The translations under genes were made by a program, and so were the position numbers. From positions 1 through 64,000 of the forward strand of contig DAISGD010000005.1 of NCBI GenBank assembly GCA_036823295.1: a stretch of DNA of 64,000 nucleotides, written 5' to 3'. A model generated the notes under the pieces. It was not told the origin of the DNA and made no database searches. It was given only the letters and a program-made list of their open reading frames with translations. Numbering within the stretch: the first letter of the stretch is position 1; every line of letters begins with the position of its first letter. Positions 9,864 to 18,379 of the stretch are shown one piece after another. Source of the stretch: UBA4742 sp002403895 (GTDB lineage: Bacteria > Actinomycetota > Acidimicrobiia > Acidimicrobiales > Acidimicrobilacustridaceae).

Positions 9864-9977
9864 TCCGGCCGGAGGCGGTGTCGCTGGAGCCGGACGCCGC
9901 CCCGCCGACAGGGCATAGCGACCTCTCGAGGGATGGCCCCGGCACGGGAGCCGCCCGGGACCCGGCACAATGGGGTC

Positions 9978-10436
9978 ATGGACGTCACCGCCGATCTGGA
10001 AGCGCCGTGTCCCCCCGCGCAACTGTTCGACTCGGTGGACGACCTCGGCGGCTATCCCGAATGGCTGGAGATCGTGGAACGGGCGGAGGTCGCCCCGCCG
10101 CACCCTGACGATGACGGCGATGCCGCGTGGCTGGTCGACCTGCGGGGCCGGCTCGGTCCGCTGGCCCGTTCCAAGCGCCTGCGCATGGTGCGCACGACGT
10201 GCGATGCCCCCGGTCTGGTGCGCTTCGAGCGGCGGGAACACGATGGTCGGAACCACTCGGACTGGGTGCTCGAGGCCGAGGTCCAACCCGTCGAGGCAGA
10301 CGCCGACGGTCCGGCCAGCCGACTGGTCATGAGGTTGCACTACGGCGGCGTGTTCGGGGGTTCGGTGTTGGAGAAGCTGCTCAGCGACGCCATCGAGCGG
10401 TCTCGCCCCGCCCTGCTCCAACGCCTCAGCTCCTGA
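9978..10436 (+). CDS. SRPBCC (START/Bet v 1-like) family protein
   Basis: 152-residue protein with the helix-grip signature of polyketide cyclase/SRPBCC proteins. The first strand MDVTADLEAPCPPAQLFDSV is followed by DLGGYPEWLEIVERAEV (the Y/W-P-x-W pattern) and a C-terminal helix FGGSVLEKLLSDAIERSRPA. Such proteins bind hydrophobic ligands or transfer lipids; no ligand can be inferred. ATG at 9978 is chosen because the following residues form the expected first strand. It is convergent with the ABC ATPase gene, 39 bases away. Confidence 0.8.
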   Translation: MDVTADLEAPCPPAQLFDSVDDLGGYPEWLEIVERAEVAPPHPDDDGDAAWLVDLRGRLGPLARSKRLRMVRTTCDAPGLVRFERREHDGRNHSDWVLEAEVQPVEADADGPASRLVMRLHYGGVFGGSVLEKLLSDAIERSRPALLQRLSS

Positions 10437-10475
10437 CCACGGTCCTGACCGCCGGTCGCGACCGGGTTGGGGCTG

Positions 10476-11273
10476 TCAGGAACGGGAGCGGGCGGTCCAG
10501 CGATCGCGGTCGCGGGTGAGGTCCAGGGCGAGCCCGAAACACGCCGAGAGGCTGCCCGCCGTCAGGACGTCGTCGACAGGGCCCGACGCCTGCACCCGCC
10601 CATCGGTGAGCAACAGGACGTGGGTGAACCCGGCCGGGATCTCCTCGACATGATGGGTCACCAGCACGGTGGGCGGCGTCGCCGGGTCGAGGGCCAGGGT
10701 TCCGAGGTTGGAGACGAGCTCCTCCCGTCCGCCCAGATCGAGGCCAGCGGTGGGCTCGTCCAGCAACAACAGGCCGGGCTCGGTCATCAGGGTGCGGGCC
10801 AGCAGAACCCGTTGCCGCTCGCCCGATGACAACAGCACGAAGCGCTGGTAGGCCAGGTGTCCACAGCCCATGCGGTCGAGCAGCGAGCGGGCCCGGGAGC
10901 GGTCGGCATCGTCGTAGGAGTGCCACCATGGCTCGAGGGCGGCGTAGCGGGCCGTCATGACGATCTCGGTCGGTGTCAGGTCACCGCGTAACTGGTCAGC
11001 CAGCGACGGGCTGGCCAACCCCACCCGGGTACGCACCCGGCGCACGTCGGTGCGGCCCAGGGTCTCGCCCAGCACCCGTACCTCCCCACTCGACGGGTGC
11101 AGGTAGAGCGAGGCGATGCGGATCAGTGACGTCTTGCCCGACCCGTTGCGGCCCAGGACCACCCACCGCTGATCGGTCTCGACCGTCCAGTCGACGGCGT
11201 CGAGGATGGTGCGCTCGTCGCGTATCAGCGACACGTGGTCGAGGACCAAAGCCGCGGTCGTCGCATCGATCAC
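10476..11273 (-). CDS. ABC transporter ATP-binding protein
   Basis: 265-residue stand-alone ATPase with intact motifs: Walker A GRNGSGKTS, signature LSSGERQRVLLARTL, Walker B LLLLDEPTAGLD and VTHHVEEI. It resembles the small ModF/YlmA-like ATPases that occur without a cognate permease nearby; no permease is adjacent here, so partner and substrate are unknown. The frame extends to 11339, but the upstream part is Arg/Pro-rich; GTG at 11273 gives VIDATTAALVLDHVSL, a normal start. It is divergent from the WS/DGAT gene over about 100 bases that must hold both promoters. Confidence 0.85.
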   Translation of the reverse strand: MIDATTAALVLDHVSLIRDERTILDAVDWTVETDQRWVVLGRNGSGKTSLIRIASLYLHPSSGEVRVLGETLGRTDVRRVRTRVGLASPSLADQLRGDLTPTEIVMTARYAALEPWWHSYDDADRSRARSLLDRMGCGHLAYQRFVLLSSGERQRVLLARTLMTEPGLLLLDEPTAGLDLGGREELVSNLGTLALDPATPPTVLVTHHVEEIPAGFTHVLLLTDGRVQASGPVDDVLTAGSLSACFGLALDLTRDRDRWTARSRS

Positions 11274-11374
11274 GGCCGGCACCCTATCGGCCAGCCGCCC
11301 GGGCCGGGATCGGGCGGCGGGGCTACGTTCGGGGGACACGCCTGTCCGGTTCGGGGGGGCGGAAGGGGGCCATC

Positions 11375-12871
11375 GTGAAGCAGCTCACCGGTACGGACGC
11401 CAGCTTCCTCTACATGGAGACCTCCAGTTCGTTCGGCCACGTCAGTGGCCTGTCGATCTTCCAAAAGCCCGACGTCGAGGGCTGGAGCGCCTATGAGGCG
11501 CTGCGAGCCCAGATCGAGCACCGCCTGCCCCTGCTGGAGCCACTGCGGCGCCGGGTGGTGGAGGTGCCCTTCGAGCTGGACCACCCGTACTGGATCCGGG
11601 ACCCTGACTTCGACCTCGACTACCACCTGCGCGAGACCGCGGTCCCACCTCCGGGTGACGACGCCCAGCTGGCCAACCTGGTGGCTCGGATCGTGGGTCG
11701 CCCCCTCGACCGCTCCCACCCGCTGTGGGAGGCCTACGTCATCGAGGGGCTGCCCGATGACCGTTTCGCCATCCTCACCAAGGTCCATCACGCCACCGTC
11801 GACGGCGCCTCGGGGGCCGAGTTCATGTCCATCATGTTCGACGATGCCCCCGACGAGGATCTCGAGGTGGACGACGAACTGGCCGGCATCATCGACCGGT
11901 GGACGGCGGAGCCGGTGCCGTCGGCGCCCGTGGTCCTGCGCCAAGCCCTGACCGATGTGCTGCGCAAGCCGGGCAAGCTGGCCCGACTGCAGGTGCGGAG
12001 CCTGCGCGCCGTGGGCGAGCTCACCCGCAACCGGGGGCTGGTGGGCCTGGCCGAGGTGGCTCGGAGTTTCCCCAACCCGCGGGCCATGATCGGCAGCCGG
12101 ACCCCGATCGAGACCGACGTGCCCCCCACCGTCCCGGCCGGCACCGCCCCGCCCACGCCGTTCAACGGGGCCATCACCCCTCATCGCCGGGTGGCGATTC
12201 GCACGGCCAGCCTCGAAGACGTGAAGCAGATCAAGAACGCGCTGGGGGCCACCGTCAACGACGTGGTCATGGCCGTGGTGAGTGGGGCCCTGCGCGCCTA
12301 CCTCGAGGGCCATGACGCCCTGCCCACCAACCCACTGGTGGCCATGATCCCGGTGTCGATTCGCACCGGCGAGGAAGAAGACCGCTGGACCAACCGGGTG
12401 TCGGCGATCTTCGCGCCCATTCCCACCGATCAGTCCGACCCCATCGCCCGAGTGGGGGCGGTGCACGAGGCGATGGACGTGGCCAAGGACCGCTTCACCC
12501 TGCTGCCGGCCGATGTGCTCACCGAGTACTCGCAGTTCGCCCCGCCGGCGCTGGCCACCCGCGCCATCCGCCTGGCCACCCGGCTCAAGGTCGGCGACCG
12601 GCTCAACCCGCCGTTCAACTTGGTCATCTCCAACGTGCCCGGCCCCCGCCAGCCGCTGTACCTCAACGGGGCCAAGGTGCTGCACTACTACCCGGTGTCC
12701 ACCATCGTCGAGGGTCAGGGCCTCAACGTCACCGTGCAGTCCTACTGCGACAGGCTCGACTTCGGTCTGGTGTCATGCCGCGAGCTGGTGCCGGATCTCG
12801 ACGACCTGGCCGATCTCATGCTGGACGAGCTGAAGACCCTGGCCAAGGCGGCCAAGAAGCATTCGTCCTGA
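11375..12871 (+). CDS. Wax ester synthase / diacylglycerol acyltransferase (WS/DGAT)
   Basis: 498-residue acyltransferase that makes storage lipid by joining acyl-CoA to diacylglycerol or a fatty alcohol. The catalytic HHxxxDG motif is complete (His138-His139 ... Asp143-Gly144, in KVHHATVDGASG). The N terminus KQLTGTDASFLYMETSS and the C-terminal NPPFNLVISNVPGPRQPLYL block are characteristic of the family. GTG at 11375 is chosen because it sits directly before the conserved N terminus and after a GGAAGGGGG run. Together with the acyl-CoA dehydrogenases, InhA and PlsC homologues it indicates active neutral lipid metabolism. Confidence 0.93.
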   Translation: MKQLTGTDASFLYMETSSSFGHVSGLSIFQKPDVEGWSAYEALRAQIEHRLPLLEPLRRRVVEVPFELDHPYWIRDPDFDLDYHLRETAVPPPGDDAQLANLVARIVGRPLDRSHPLWEAYVIEGLPDDRFAILTKVHHATVDGASGAEFMSIMFDDAPDEDLEVDDELAGIIDRWTAEPVPSAPVVLRQALTDVLRKPGKLARLQVRSLRAVGELTRNRGLVGLAEVARSFPNPRAMIGSRTPIETDVPPTVPAGTAPPTPFNGAITPHRRVAIRTASLEDVKQIKNALGATVNDVVMAVVSGALRAYLEGHDALPTNPLVAMIPVSIRTGEEEDRWTNRVSAIFAPIPTDQSDPIARVGAVHEAMDVAKDRFTLLPADVLTEYSQFAPPALATRAIRLATRLKVGDRLNPPFNLVISNVPGPRQPLYLNGAKVLHYYPVSTIVEGQGLNVTVQSYCDRLDFGLVSCRELVPDLDDLADLMLDELKTLAKAAKKHSS

Positions 12872-12923
12872 CCTTGCGTGTCATGGTCGGAACGGCCGGG
12901 GCCGGCGGCGGCCGACAAGCGAC

Positions 12924-13640
12924 TCAGAGCAGAGCCCGGACGAGCACGATGACGGCCGACGTGGCCGACACGGCCAGCACCACATGGCGGACGTAGCCAT
13001 GGTCGAGGCGGTGGGCCAGGTGCTTGGAGAGCCAGAAGCCGAACAGGCCCCCGGGGATGAGCACGGCGGCCCGCGCGAAGTCGGCCCACGCGACCTGCCC
13101 GAACGCCAGGAGCGTCACGAACGACACTACCGAACCGACCCCGAAGAAGCGGGCCAGCGCGGCGCGCAGCTGCGGTCCTCGCTCGCGCTGGAACATCAGG
13201 GCCATGGGCGGTCCGCCGATGCCGGTGGTGGTGGCCATGAAGCCCGACGCGGCACCGGCGGCGAGCAGCGCCCGAGGCGTGTGGCGGGGATGGCGGCCCG
13301 ACGCGCTGAGGGCCACCCCGACCAGTACCAGCACGCCGAACAAGATCCCCAGGCCCCGCTGGCTCACCAGTGCCACCGCGGCGGCGCCGGCCACGCTGGC
13401 CGGTACCGAGCCGATGATGGGCAAGCGCATGATCTGCCACGGTCGCTCGCCCTGGTCACGGCGGGACACGAGCACGTTGAACACGAACGAGGCCAGGATC
13501 ACCGGCACCGGCACCAGGTCCGGGTTGATGATGGCCAGGATCGGCGCCGCCACCAGGTTCGTCCCGAAGCCGATGGACCCCTGGACCAGCGTCCCCGCCA
13601 TCATGGCCAGCGCGGCGATGACCAGTCCGAGGGGGCTCAC
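12924..13640 (-). CDS. TauE/SafE family sulfite/anion permease
   Basis: 238-residue hydrophobic protein with about eight membrane segments. The two TauE/SafE repeats are recognisable: AGTLVQGSIGFGTNLVAAPI near the N terminus and GAASGFMATTTGIGGPPMAL in the second half. Members export or import small sulfur-containing or organic anions; the substrate here is unknown. The gene is convergent with the WS/DGAT gene and lies 39 bases upstream of the exporter operon's last gene end, on the same strand but not obviously co-transcribed with it. Confidence 0.88.
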   Translation of the reverse strand: MSPLGLVIAALAMMAGTLVQGSIGFGTNLVAAPILAIINPDLVPVPVILASFVFNVLVSRRDQGERPWQIMRLPIIGSVPASVAGAAAVALVSQRGLGILFGVLVLVGVALSASGRHPRHTPRALLAAGAASGFMATTTGIGGPPMALMFQRERGPQLRAALARFFGVGSVVSFVTLLAFGQVAWADFARAAVLIPGGLFGFWLSKHLAHRLDHGYVRHVVLAVSATSAVIVLVRALL

Positions 13641-13679
13641 CCGAAGGTTCTAGTCGCTCCCCGGGGAACAGGTGAGAGA

Positions 13680-15611
13680 TCAGGTGGGGGCGCCCTCGGT
13701 GTGGCTGACCCAGGTCGCGTACATCTCCGCGTATTGACCGCCGAGGGCCACCAACTCGTCGTGGGTGCCGAGTTCGACGATGCCCCCGCGGTCCACCACG
13801 GCGATGCGGTCGGCCCGCATGGCGGTGGCCAACCGGTGGGCGATGATGATGGCGGTACGCCCGTCGAGCAGCACGTCCAGGGCCCGTTCTATCTTGGCTT
13901 CGGACCGTAGGTCGAGGTTCGATGTGGCTTCGTCCAGCACCAGGACCCGGGGGCGGGCCAGAAAGGCCCGCGCCAGCGCCAATAGCTGCCGCTCGCCGGA
14001 CGACAGCGACGAGCCCCGCTCGTGGACGACGGAATGGATGCCGTCGGGCAATCGCTCGATCAGGTCGTCGATGCCCACGGCGTCGCACGCTTCGAGCACC
14101 TCGTCGTCGGTGGCGTCGGGCCGGGCGAAGGCCACGTTGTCGCGGATCGTGCCGGCGAACAGGAACGGCTCCTGGGGCACCACGCCGAGCTGGCGACGTA
14201 GCGAGTGGAACGTCACCGAGCGCAGGTCCTGCCCGTCGATGCGCACCGTGCCCGACAGCGGGTCATAGAACCGGGTGACCAGCTTGGCGATCGTCGACTT
14301 GCCGGCACCGGTGGGACCGACGAGGGCGAACGTCTCCCCGGCGGCGATGTGCAGATCCACGTCGCGCAGCACCACCACGTCCGATGAGTACCCGAAGGTC
14401 ACGTCGTCGAGGTCGACCGACCCGGCGATCGCCGGCAGTTCCACGGCGTCGGGGGCTTCGGCCACGGTCGGCTCGGTGGCCAGCAGGTCACGCAGCTTGG
14501 TCACCGCCGACTGACCCTGCTGGTAGGTGTTGTAGAGCTGGACGAGTTGCTGGATCGGGGCGAAGAAGGCGGTCAGGTAGAGCACGAAGGCGGTGAGCTC
14601 GCCCAGGCTGAGGCTGCCGTTGAGCACCATCTTCCCGCCGATCAGCAGGATCAGCGCCTGGCCCATGACCCCGACCGCCTCGGTGCCCGGACCGTAGATC
14701 GCCCCCACCCGCGACGTGTACAGGTTGGCGTCCTTGTGCTCGCCGACGACGTTGTCGTGGTGGATCACGTTGTGGGCCCGACGGTTGTGGGCGGCGATGA
14801 TGCGAATGCCCGACAGGCTCTCCTGCAGGTCGGCCAGTACCTCGGCGATGCGGTCGCGCACCACGAGGTAGCCCCGATCGCTGGCCGAACGGAACCACAG
14901 CGTCATGGCCAGCATCAGCGGGACGACGACCACGATCATGATGAGAGCCAGGGTGGGACTCATCACAAAGAGCACGACGGCGATGACGACGAGGGTGAGC
15001 CCCTGCACCGCCAGGTTCACCAGCCCGTCCTGGAACAGGGTGGTGAGCGCGTCGATGTCGCTCGTCATACGGGTCATGAGCCGGCCCGCCTTCTCCTCGG
15101 TGAAGAAGTCGAGCGACAGGCGCTGGAAATGGGAGAAGACCCGCACCCGCAGCTCGAACATGAGCGTCTCGCCCAGTCGACCGGTGAAGGCGATGCGCCC
15201 GTAGCTGGCGAGCATTGTGACCAGGATGGTGACCAGATAGACGGCGGCGACGGCGAACAGGACGGCCACGTCCTTGTTGCCGATGCCCTTGTCGATGCCG
15301 ATCTGGGTCAGCAGCGGACCGGCCTGTTGGGCCAGGGTCTCGATCACGACCAACCCGAACGCGAGCACCATGGCCTTGCGGTGCTCGCCGATGAACGAGC
15401 GCAGGGTGAAGGACTCGCGCTCGTGGGCCGTCGGGACCTGGTGGAACTCGACATCGTCGTCGGGATGATCGGGTTCGGTGGCGAGGAGGGCCTCGACCTT
15501 CTTGGCCAACTCCTCCGGGATGCCGGCAAAGGGCAGCCCCGCGGCCGCACTCGACGCGCCGGCGCCCGGGCCGGCGAAGGGTGACCCCGCGGGTGCTCCT
15601 CCCCAACCCAT
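13680..15611 (-). CDS. ABC exporter half-transporter (consensus-site subunit)
   Basis: 643-residue membrane-ATPase fusion: about six membrane segments (residues about 85-370) followed by a nucleotide-binding domain. Walker A is GPTGAGKST, Walker B LVLDEATS with the catalytic Glu present, H-loop IIIAHRLAT; the signature is the less usual LSSGERQ. Its partner upstream has the reverse pattern, so the two should form a heterodimer like BmrCD or TM287/288. The start at 15611 lies in a tandem 20-base repeat and follows two mini-ORFs linked by TGATG overlaps. Third protein-length gene of the marR operon. Substrate unknown (drug or lipid export are the family roles). Confidence 0.9.
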   Translation of the reverse strand: MGWGGAPAGSPFAGPGAGASSAAAGLPFAGIPEELAKKVEALLATEPDHPDDDVEFHQVPTAHERESFTLRSFIGEHRKAMVLAFGLVVIETLAQQAGPLLTQIGIDKGIGNKDVAVLFAVAAVYLVTILVTMLASYGRIAFTGRLGETLMFELRVRVFSHFQRLSLDFFTEEKAGRLMTRMTSDIDALTTLFQDGLVNLAVQGLTLVVIAVVLFVMSPTLALIMIVVVVPLMLAMTLWFRSASDRGYLVVRDRIAEVLADLQESLSGIRIIAAHNRRAHNVIHHDNVVGEHKDANLYTSRVGAIYGPGTEAVGVMGQALILLIGGKMVLNGSLSLGELTAFVLYLTAFFAPIQQLVQLYNTYQQGQSAVTKLRDLLATEPTVAEAPDAVELPAIAGSVDLDDVTFGYSSDVVVLRDVDLHIAAGETFALVGPTGAGKSTIAKLVTRFYDPLSGTVRIDGQDLRSVTFHSLRRQLGVVPQEPFLFAGTIRDNVAFARPDATDDEVLEACDAVGIDDLIERLPDGIHSVVHERGSSLSSGERQLLALARAFLARPRVLVLDEATSNLDLRSEAKIERALDVLLDGRTAIIIAHRLATAMRADRIAVVDRGGIVELGTHDELVALGGQYAEMYATWVSHTEGAPT

Positions 15612-15671
15612 CAGCTGCGTCCCCCGGCCATCAGCTGCGTCCCCCGGCCATCAGTCCGTCCCCGGACATCA
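15609..15671 (-). repeat. Tandem 20-base repeat carrying coupled mini-ORFs between the exporter genes
   Basis: On the minus strand the unit TGATGGCCGGGGGACGCAGC occurs twice in tandem, preceded by a shorter relative containing TGATGTCCGGGGACGGAC. Each unit carries TGATG, so one reading frame stops exactly where the next starts. The result is a chain: exporter gene 1 stops at 15671-15669; an ATG at 15669 opens a 12-codon ORF (MSGDGLMAGGRS) ending at 15631; an ATG at 15631 opens a 6-codon ORF (MAGGRS) ending at 15611; an ATG at 15611 starts exporter gene 2. The G-rich stretch in each unit can serve as a ribosome-binding site. Confidence 0.9.
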
Positions 15672-17687
15672 GTCCGTCGCTCCGGGGGTGAACGCCTGGC
15701 GGGCGGCCTCGGCGGCGACGGCCGACTCGGCGACTTCGGCTTCGGCGCGCAGTTCAGCCTCCTCGGCTCGCCGTTCGTCGGCGGCCCCGTCATCGGGGTC
15801 GGTACGGGCCAGCACCTCGGCGTAACGGGGATCCGTGGCCATCAGCTCGGCGTGGGTCCCGGACGCCACGATGCGGCCCGCTTCGAGCAGGACCACCCGG
15901 TCGGCCAGGCTGATGGTTGACAGGCGATGGGCGATCACGATGGTCGAGCGCCCCTCGAGCAGGGTGGCCAGCGCGTGGTGGATCTTCGACTCGACCTGCA
16001 CGTCGATGGCGCTGGTGGCATCGTCGAGCACGAGCAACCGGGGGTTGACGAGCAGGGTGCGGGCGATGGCGATGCGCTGACGCTGCCCTCCCGACAGGGT
16101 GTAGCCCCGCTCGCCGATCACGCTGTCGTAGCCGTCGGGCAATCCCATGATGAAGTCGTGGGCCTGGGCGGCACGGGCGGCTTCGATGATCTCGTCGAGG
16201 GGCGCATCGGGCCGGCCGTAGGCGATGTTGTCCCGCACCGACACGGAGAACAGGAATGGCTCGTCCAGCACCAGGCCGACGTGGGAGCGCAGGCTGGTGA
16301 GGGTGAGATCCCGCACGTCGGTGCCATCGATGAGCACCTCGCCGCCCCGTACGTCGTAGAAGCGGGGGAGTAGGCGGGCCACGGTGGACTTGCCGGAGCC
16401 GGTCCGACCCACCAGCGCCACGGTCTCGCCCGGCTCGACGCTCAGGGAGAAGCCATCGAGGACGTCGGGATGCTCGCCGTCGGTGGGCCCGTAGCCGAAG
16501 CGCACGTTGCGGTACTCGATGCGCCCCGCCGGCTCGATGAGATCGGTGGCACCGGGCCGGTCCTCGACGTCGGCCTGCTCGTCGAGGATCTCGAATATCC
16601 GCTCCGCCGATGCTGCGGCCCGCTGTTGCAACATGAGGAAGAACCCCAGCAGCCGGAACGGGGTCTGCATCATGAGGATGTAGGCGTTGAAGGCCACCAG
16701 CACGCCGAGCTGGAGCTGGCCGTCGATGACCAGCCAGCCGCCGTACAGGAGCACCACCACCAGCCCGACGCGGGGCAGGTTCTCCATCACCGGCGAGTAG
16801 CGGGCCCGGGCATCGACGGTGGCCACGTTGGCCCACTGCAGGCGGCGGGCGGTGCGGGCCAGTTGGCGCAGCTCGCGTTGCTCGGCGGCGAAGCTGCGCA
16901 CCACCCGCACGCCGTTCACGTTCTCGTCCACCAGGGTGGCGACATCGGCGGTGCGTGATTGCACCACCCAGGACAACGGGAAGATCCGGTTGCGCAGCAT
17001 CACGCCGAGCACGTACACGCCCGGCAGGCACACGATCGAGACCAGCGTGAGGGGCACGCTGATGGTCAACATGACGGCCAGGGCGAAGAAGAACATGAGG
17101 ATGGAGAGTGAGATCAGGGGGGCGAACGCCAGGAACATCTGTAGCGAGCGGATGTCGGAGTTGGCCCGCGAGATCAGCTGACCCGACTGCACCCGGTCGT
17201 AGAAGGAGAACGACAGCGAACTCAGGTGGCGGTAGATGATCGAGCGCAGATCGGTCTCGATCCGGAACGCCATCTTGTAGAGCCCGTAGCGGTAGGCGTA
17301 CGACAACACGCCCCGGATGAGGCCGAGCGCGACCAACGCGACGATGAACGGGCCCAGTGGCTTGGATTTGTCGACCAGAGCCATATCGATGGTGCGGGCC
17401 GTCACGGCGGGGACGGCGACGCTGGCCAACAGCGAGACCGCTGCCGCCACCAATGAGCCGATGAGCAGGCCCCTGTGGGCCATGACCAGGGGCCACACCC
17501 GACGGATCCACCCTTTGGAGGGATCGGGATCGATGGTGGCCCGTGGGGCCGGGTAGCGGGCCTCCTCGGCGACCGGCTCGAAGGCCGTCGGGGCAAGATC
17601 GAGCGGTCCAGCCGGGGCCACCGCGACGGTGCTGGTGTCGCCGGCGATGGGGTCCGGCCCGGCGGGGGCCAGGTCAGTGGCGCTCAT
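15669..17687 (-). CDS. ABC exporter half-transporter (degenerate-site subunit)
   Basis: 672-residue half-transporter: an Ala/Pro-rich N-terminal extension of about 50 residues, about six membrane segments, then a nucleotide-binding domain with Walker A GRTGSGKST and a canonical LSGGQRQRIAIARTL signature. Walker B reads LLVLDDATSAID, so the catalytic Glu is Asp. This is the usual mark of the degenerate site in heterodimeric exporters. The ATG at 17687 overlaps the marR stop by four bases (ATGA) and is preferred over an upstream in-frame start at 17747. The C-terminal tail is rich in Ala and Glu. Confidence 0.9.
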   Translation of the reverse strand: MSATDLAPAGPDPIAGDTSTVAVAPAGPLDLAPTAFEPVAEEARYPAPRATIDPDPSKGWIRRVWPLVMAHRGLLIGSLVAAAVSLLASVAVPAVTARTIDMALVDKSKPLGPFIVALVALGLIRGVLSYAYRYGLYKMAFRIETDLRSIIYRHLSSLSFSFYDRVQSGQLISRANSDIRSLQMFLAFAPLISLSILMFFFALAVMLTISVPLTLVSIVCLPGVYVLGVMLRNRIFPLSWVVQSRTADVATLVDENVNGVRVVRSFAAEQRELRQLARTARRLQWANVATVDARARYSPVMENLPRVGLVVVLLYGGWLVIDGQLQLGVLVAFNAYILMMQTPFRLLGFFLMLQQRAAASAERIFEILDEQADVEDRPGATDLIEPAGRIEYRNVRFGYGPTDGEHPDVLDGFSLSVEPGETVALVGRTGSGKSTVARLLPRFYDVRGGEVLIDGTDVRDLTLTSLRSHVGLVLDEPFLFSVSVRDNIAYGRPDAPLDEIIEAARAAQAHDFIMGLPDGYDSVIGERGYTLSGGQRQRIAIARTLLVNPRLLVLDDATSAIDVQVESKIHHALATLLEGRSTIVIAHRLSTISLADRVVLLEAGRIVASGTHAELMATDPRYAEVLARTDPDDGAADERRAEEAELRAEAEVAESAVAAEAARQAFTPGATD

Positions 17688-18211
17688 CGCCCGTCCGCCG
17701 ATTGGCCCAGCGCGGCGTGGCGGGCACGGGTCAGGGCGGTGGCCCAACGCTGCAAGCCCTGACCGGCCTCGCGGCGATCGGTCTCGTCCAGGTGAGCAGC
17801 CACCTCGGCCAGGCGGGCGTTGACCACCCGGTCGGCCTGGAGCAGGACGCGACGACCCTCGGGGGTCAGCAGGTGTTCCACCCGACGGCGATCGGCATCG
17901 CTGGTGTGACGCTCAACCAGGCCCCGCTGGACGAGCCCGTCGACCAGCGCGGTGATGGTGGGCTTGGACACCGACATCCGCCCGGCCAGCGCCGAGGCCG
18001 CCGCCGACGCTCCGTCCTCGCTCAGGAAGGCAAGGGCACGGTATTGCGAGGGAGAGAGTTCGAGCGTGGCCAGGGCCGTCTCCACCTGGCGGGCCAGCCG
18101 GGCCACGATCCGCCCGGTATCGGTCGGCACCGCACCCGCGCCGGCCGCCGGCGGGTCAGCACTGGTGGGCCGTGGGGCGGGCCGGTCCCTGGGCGGGGTT
18201 GAGGACGACAC
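17684..18211 (-). CDS. MarR family transcriptional regulator
   Basis: 175-residue winged-helix regulator, first gene of the exporter operon. After a Pro-rich leader of about 30 residues come the dimerisation helix, SPSQYRALAFLSEDG, the recognition region AGRMSVSKPTITALVDGLV, and the wing RHTSDADRRRVEHLLTPEG with the usual D-x-R-D/R-x-R pattern. MarR proteins generally repress their own operon and release DNA on binding a small molecule, so this protein probably controls the two exporter genes that follow with ATGA overlap. Start is the GTG at 18211. No drug-binding residues can be named from sequence alone. Confidence 0.9.
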   Translation of the reverse strand: MSSSTPPRDRPAPRPTSADPPAAGAGAVPTDTGRIVARLARQVETALATLELSPSQYRALAFLSEDGASAAASALAGRMSVSKPTITALVDGLVQRGLVERHTSDADRRRVEHLLTPEGRRVLLQADRVVNARLAEVAAHLDETDRREAGQGLQRWATALTRARHAALGQSADGR

Positions 18212-18214
18212 AAT

Positions 18215-18234
18215 CGTTAGTCTGTCGAACTTTC
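18215..18234. promoter_or_regulatory. Candidate MarR operator
   Basis: Just upstream of the marR start is the AT-richer stretch GTTAGTCTGTCGAACTTT with imperfect dyad symmetry (AGT ... ACT arms, TAGT against AACT). MarR autoregulatory sites usually lie in this position and have this size. The symmetry is weak and the assignment rests mostly on position. Confidence 0.3.
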
Positions 18235-18281
18235 CCGCGATTCACACCATCCCGGGCTCACCTGATGCGCCCCGGCGCCCG

Positions 18282-18326
18282 AATCTGGAGCGTTCTGCAC
18301 CCATGAGCTGCATTCGGCTCCAGATT
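18282..18326. repeat. Intergenic inverted repeat
   Basis: AATCTGGAGC at 18282-18291 is the exact reverse complement of GCTCCAGATT at 18317-18326, with a 25-base loop. It lies between the divergent marR gene and the amidohydrolase gene at 18380, so it cannot be a terminator for either. It may be an operator or a transcribed leader hairpin of the amidohydrolase gene. Confidence 0.5.
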
Positions 18327-18379
18327 TCCTGTGCTCCCGTTCTGTTGACGACAGGCGGTAGGTGAGGGAGCGTCTGGGC

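Noticed and set aside
11270..12685. 471-codon minus-strand frame opposite the WS/DGAT gene
   Set aside because: No recognisable domain, low-complexity His/Gly/Asp composition, and complete overlap with a gene carrying an intact HHxxxDG motif.
12871..12888. GACCTTGCGTG after the WS/DGAT stop matching the left arm of the repeat at 52784
   Set aside because: Only an 11-base match and no complementary arm nearby; probably coincidence in GC-rich DNA.
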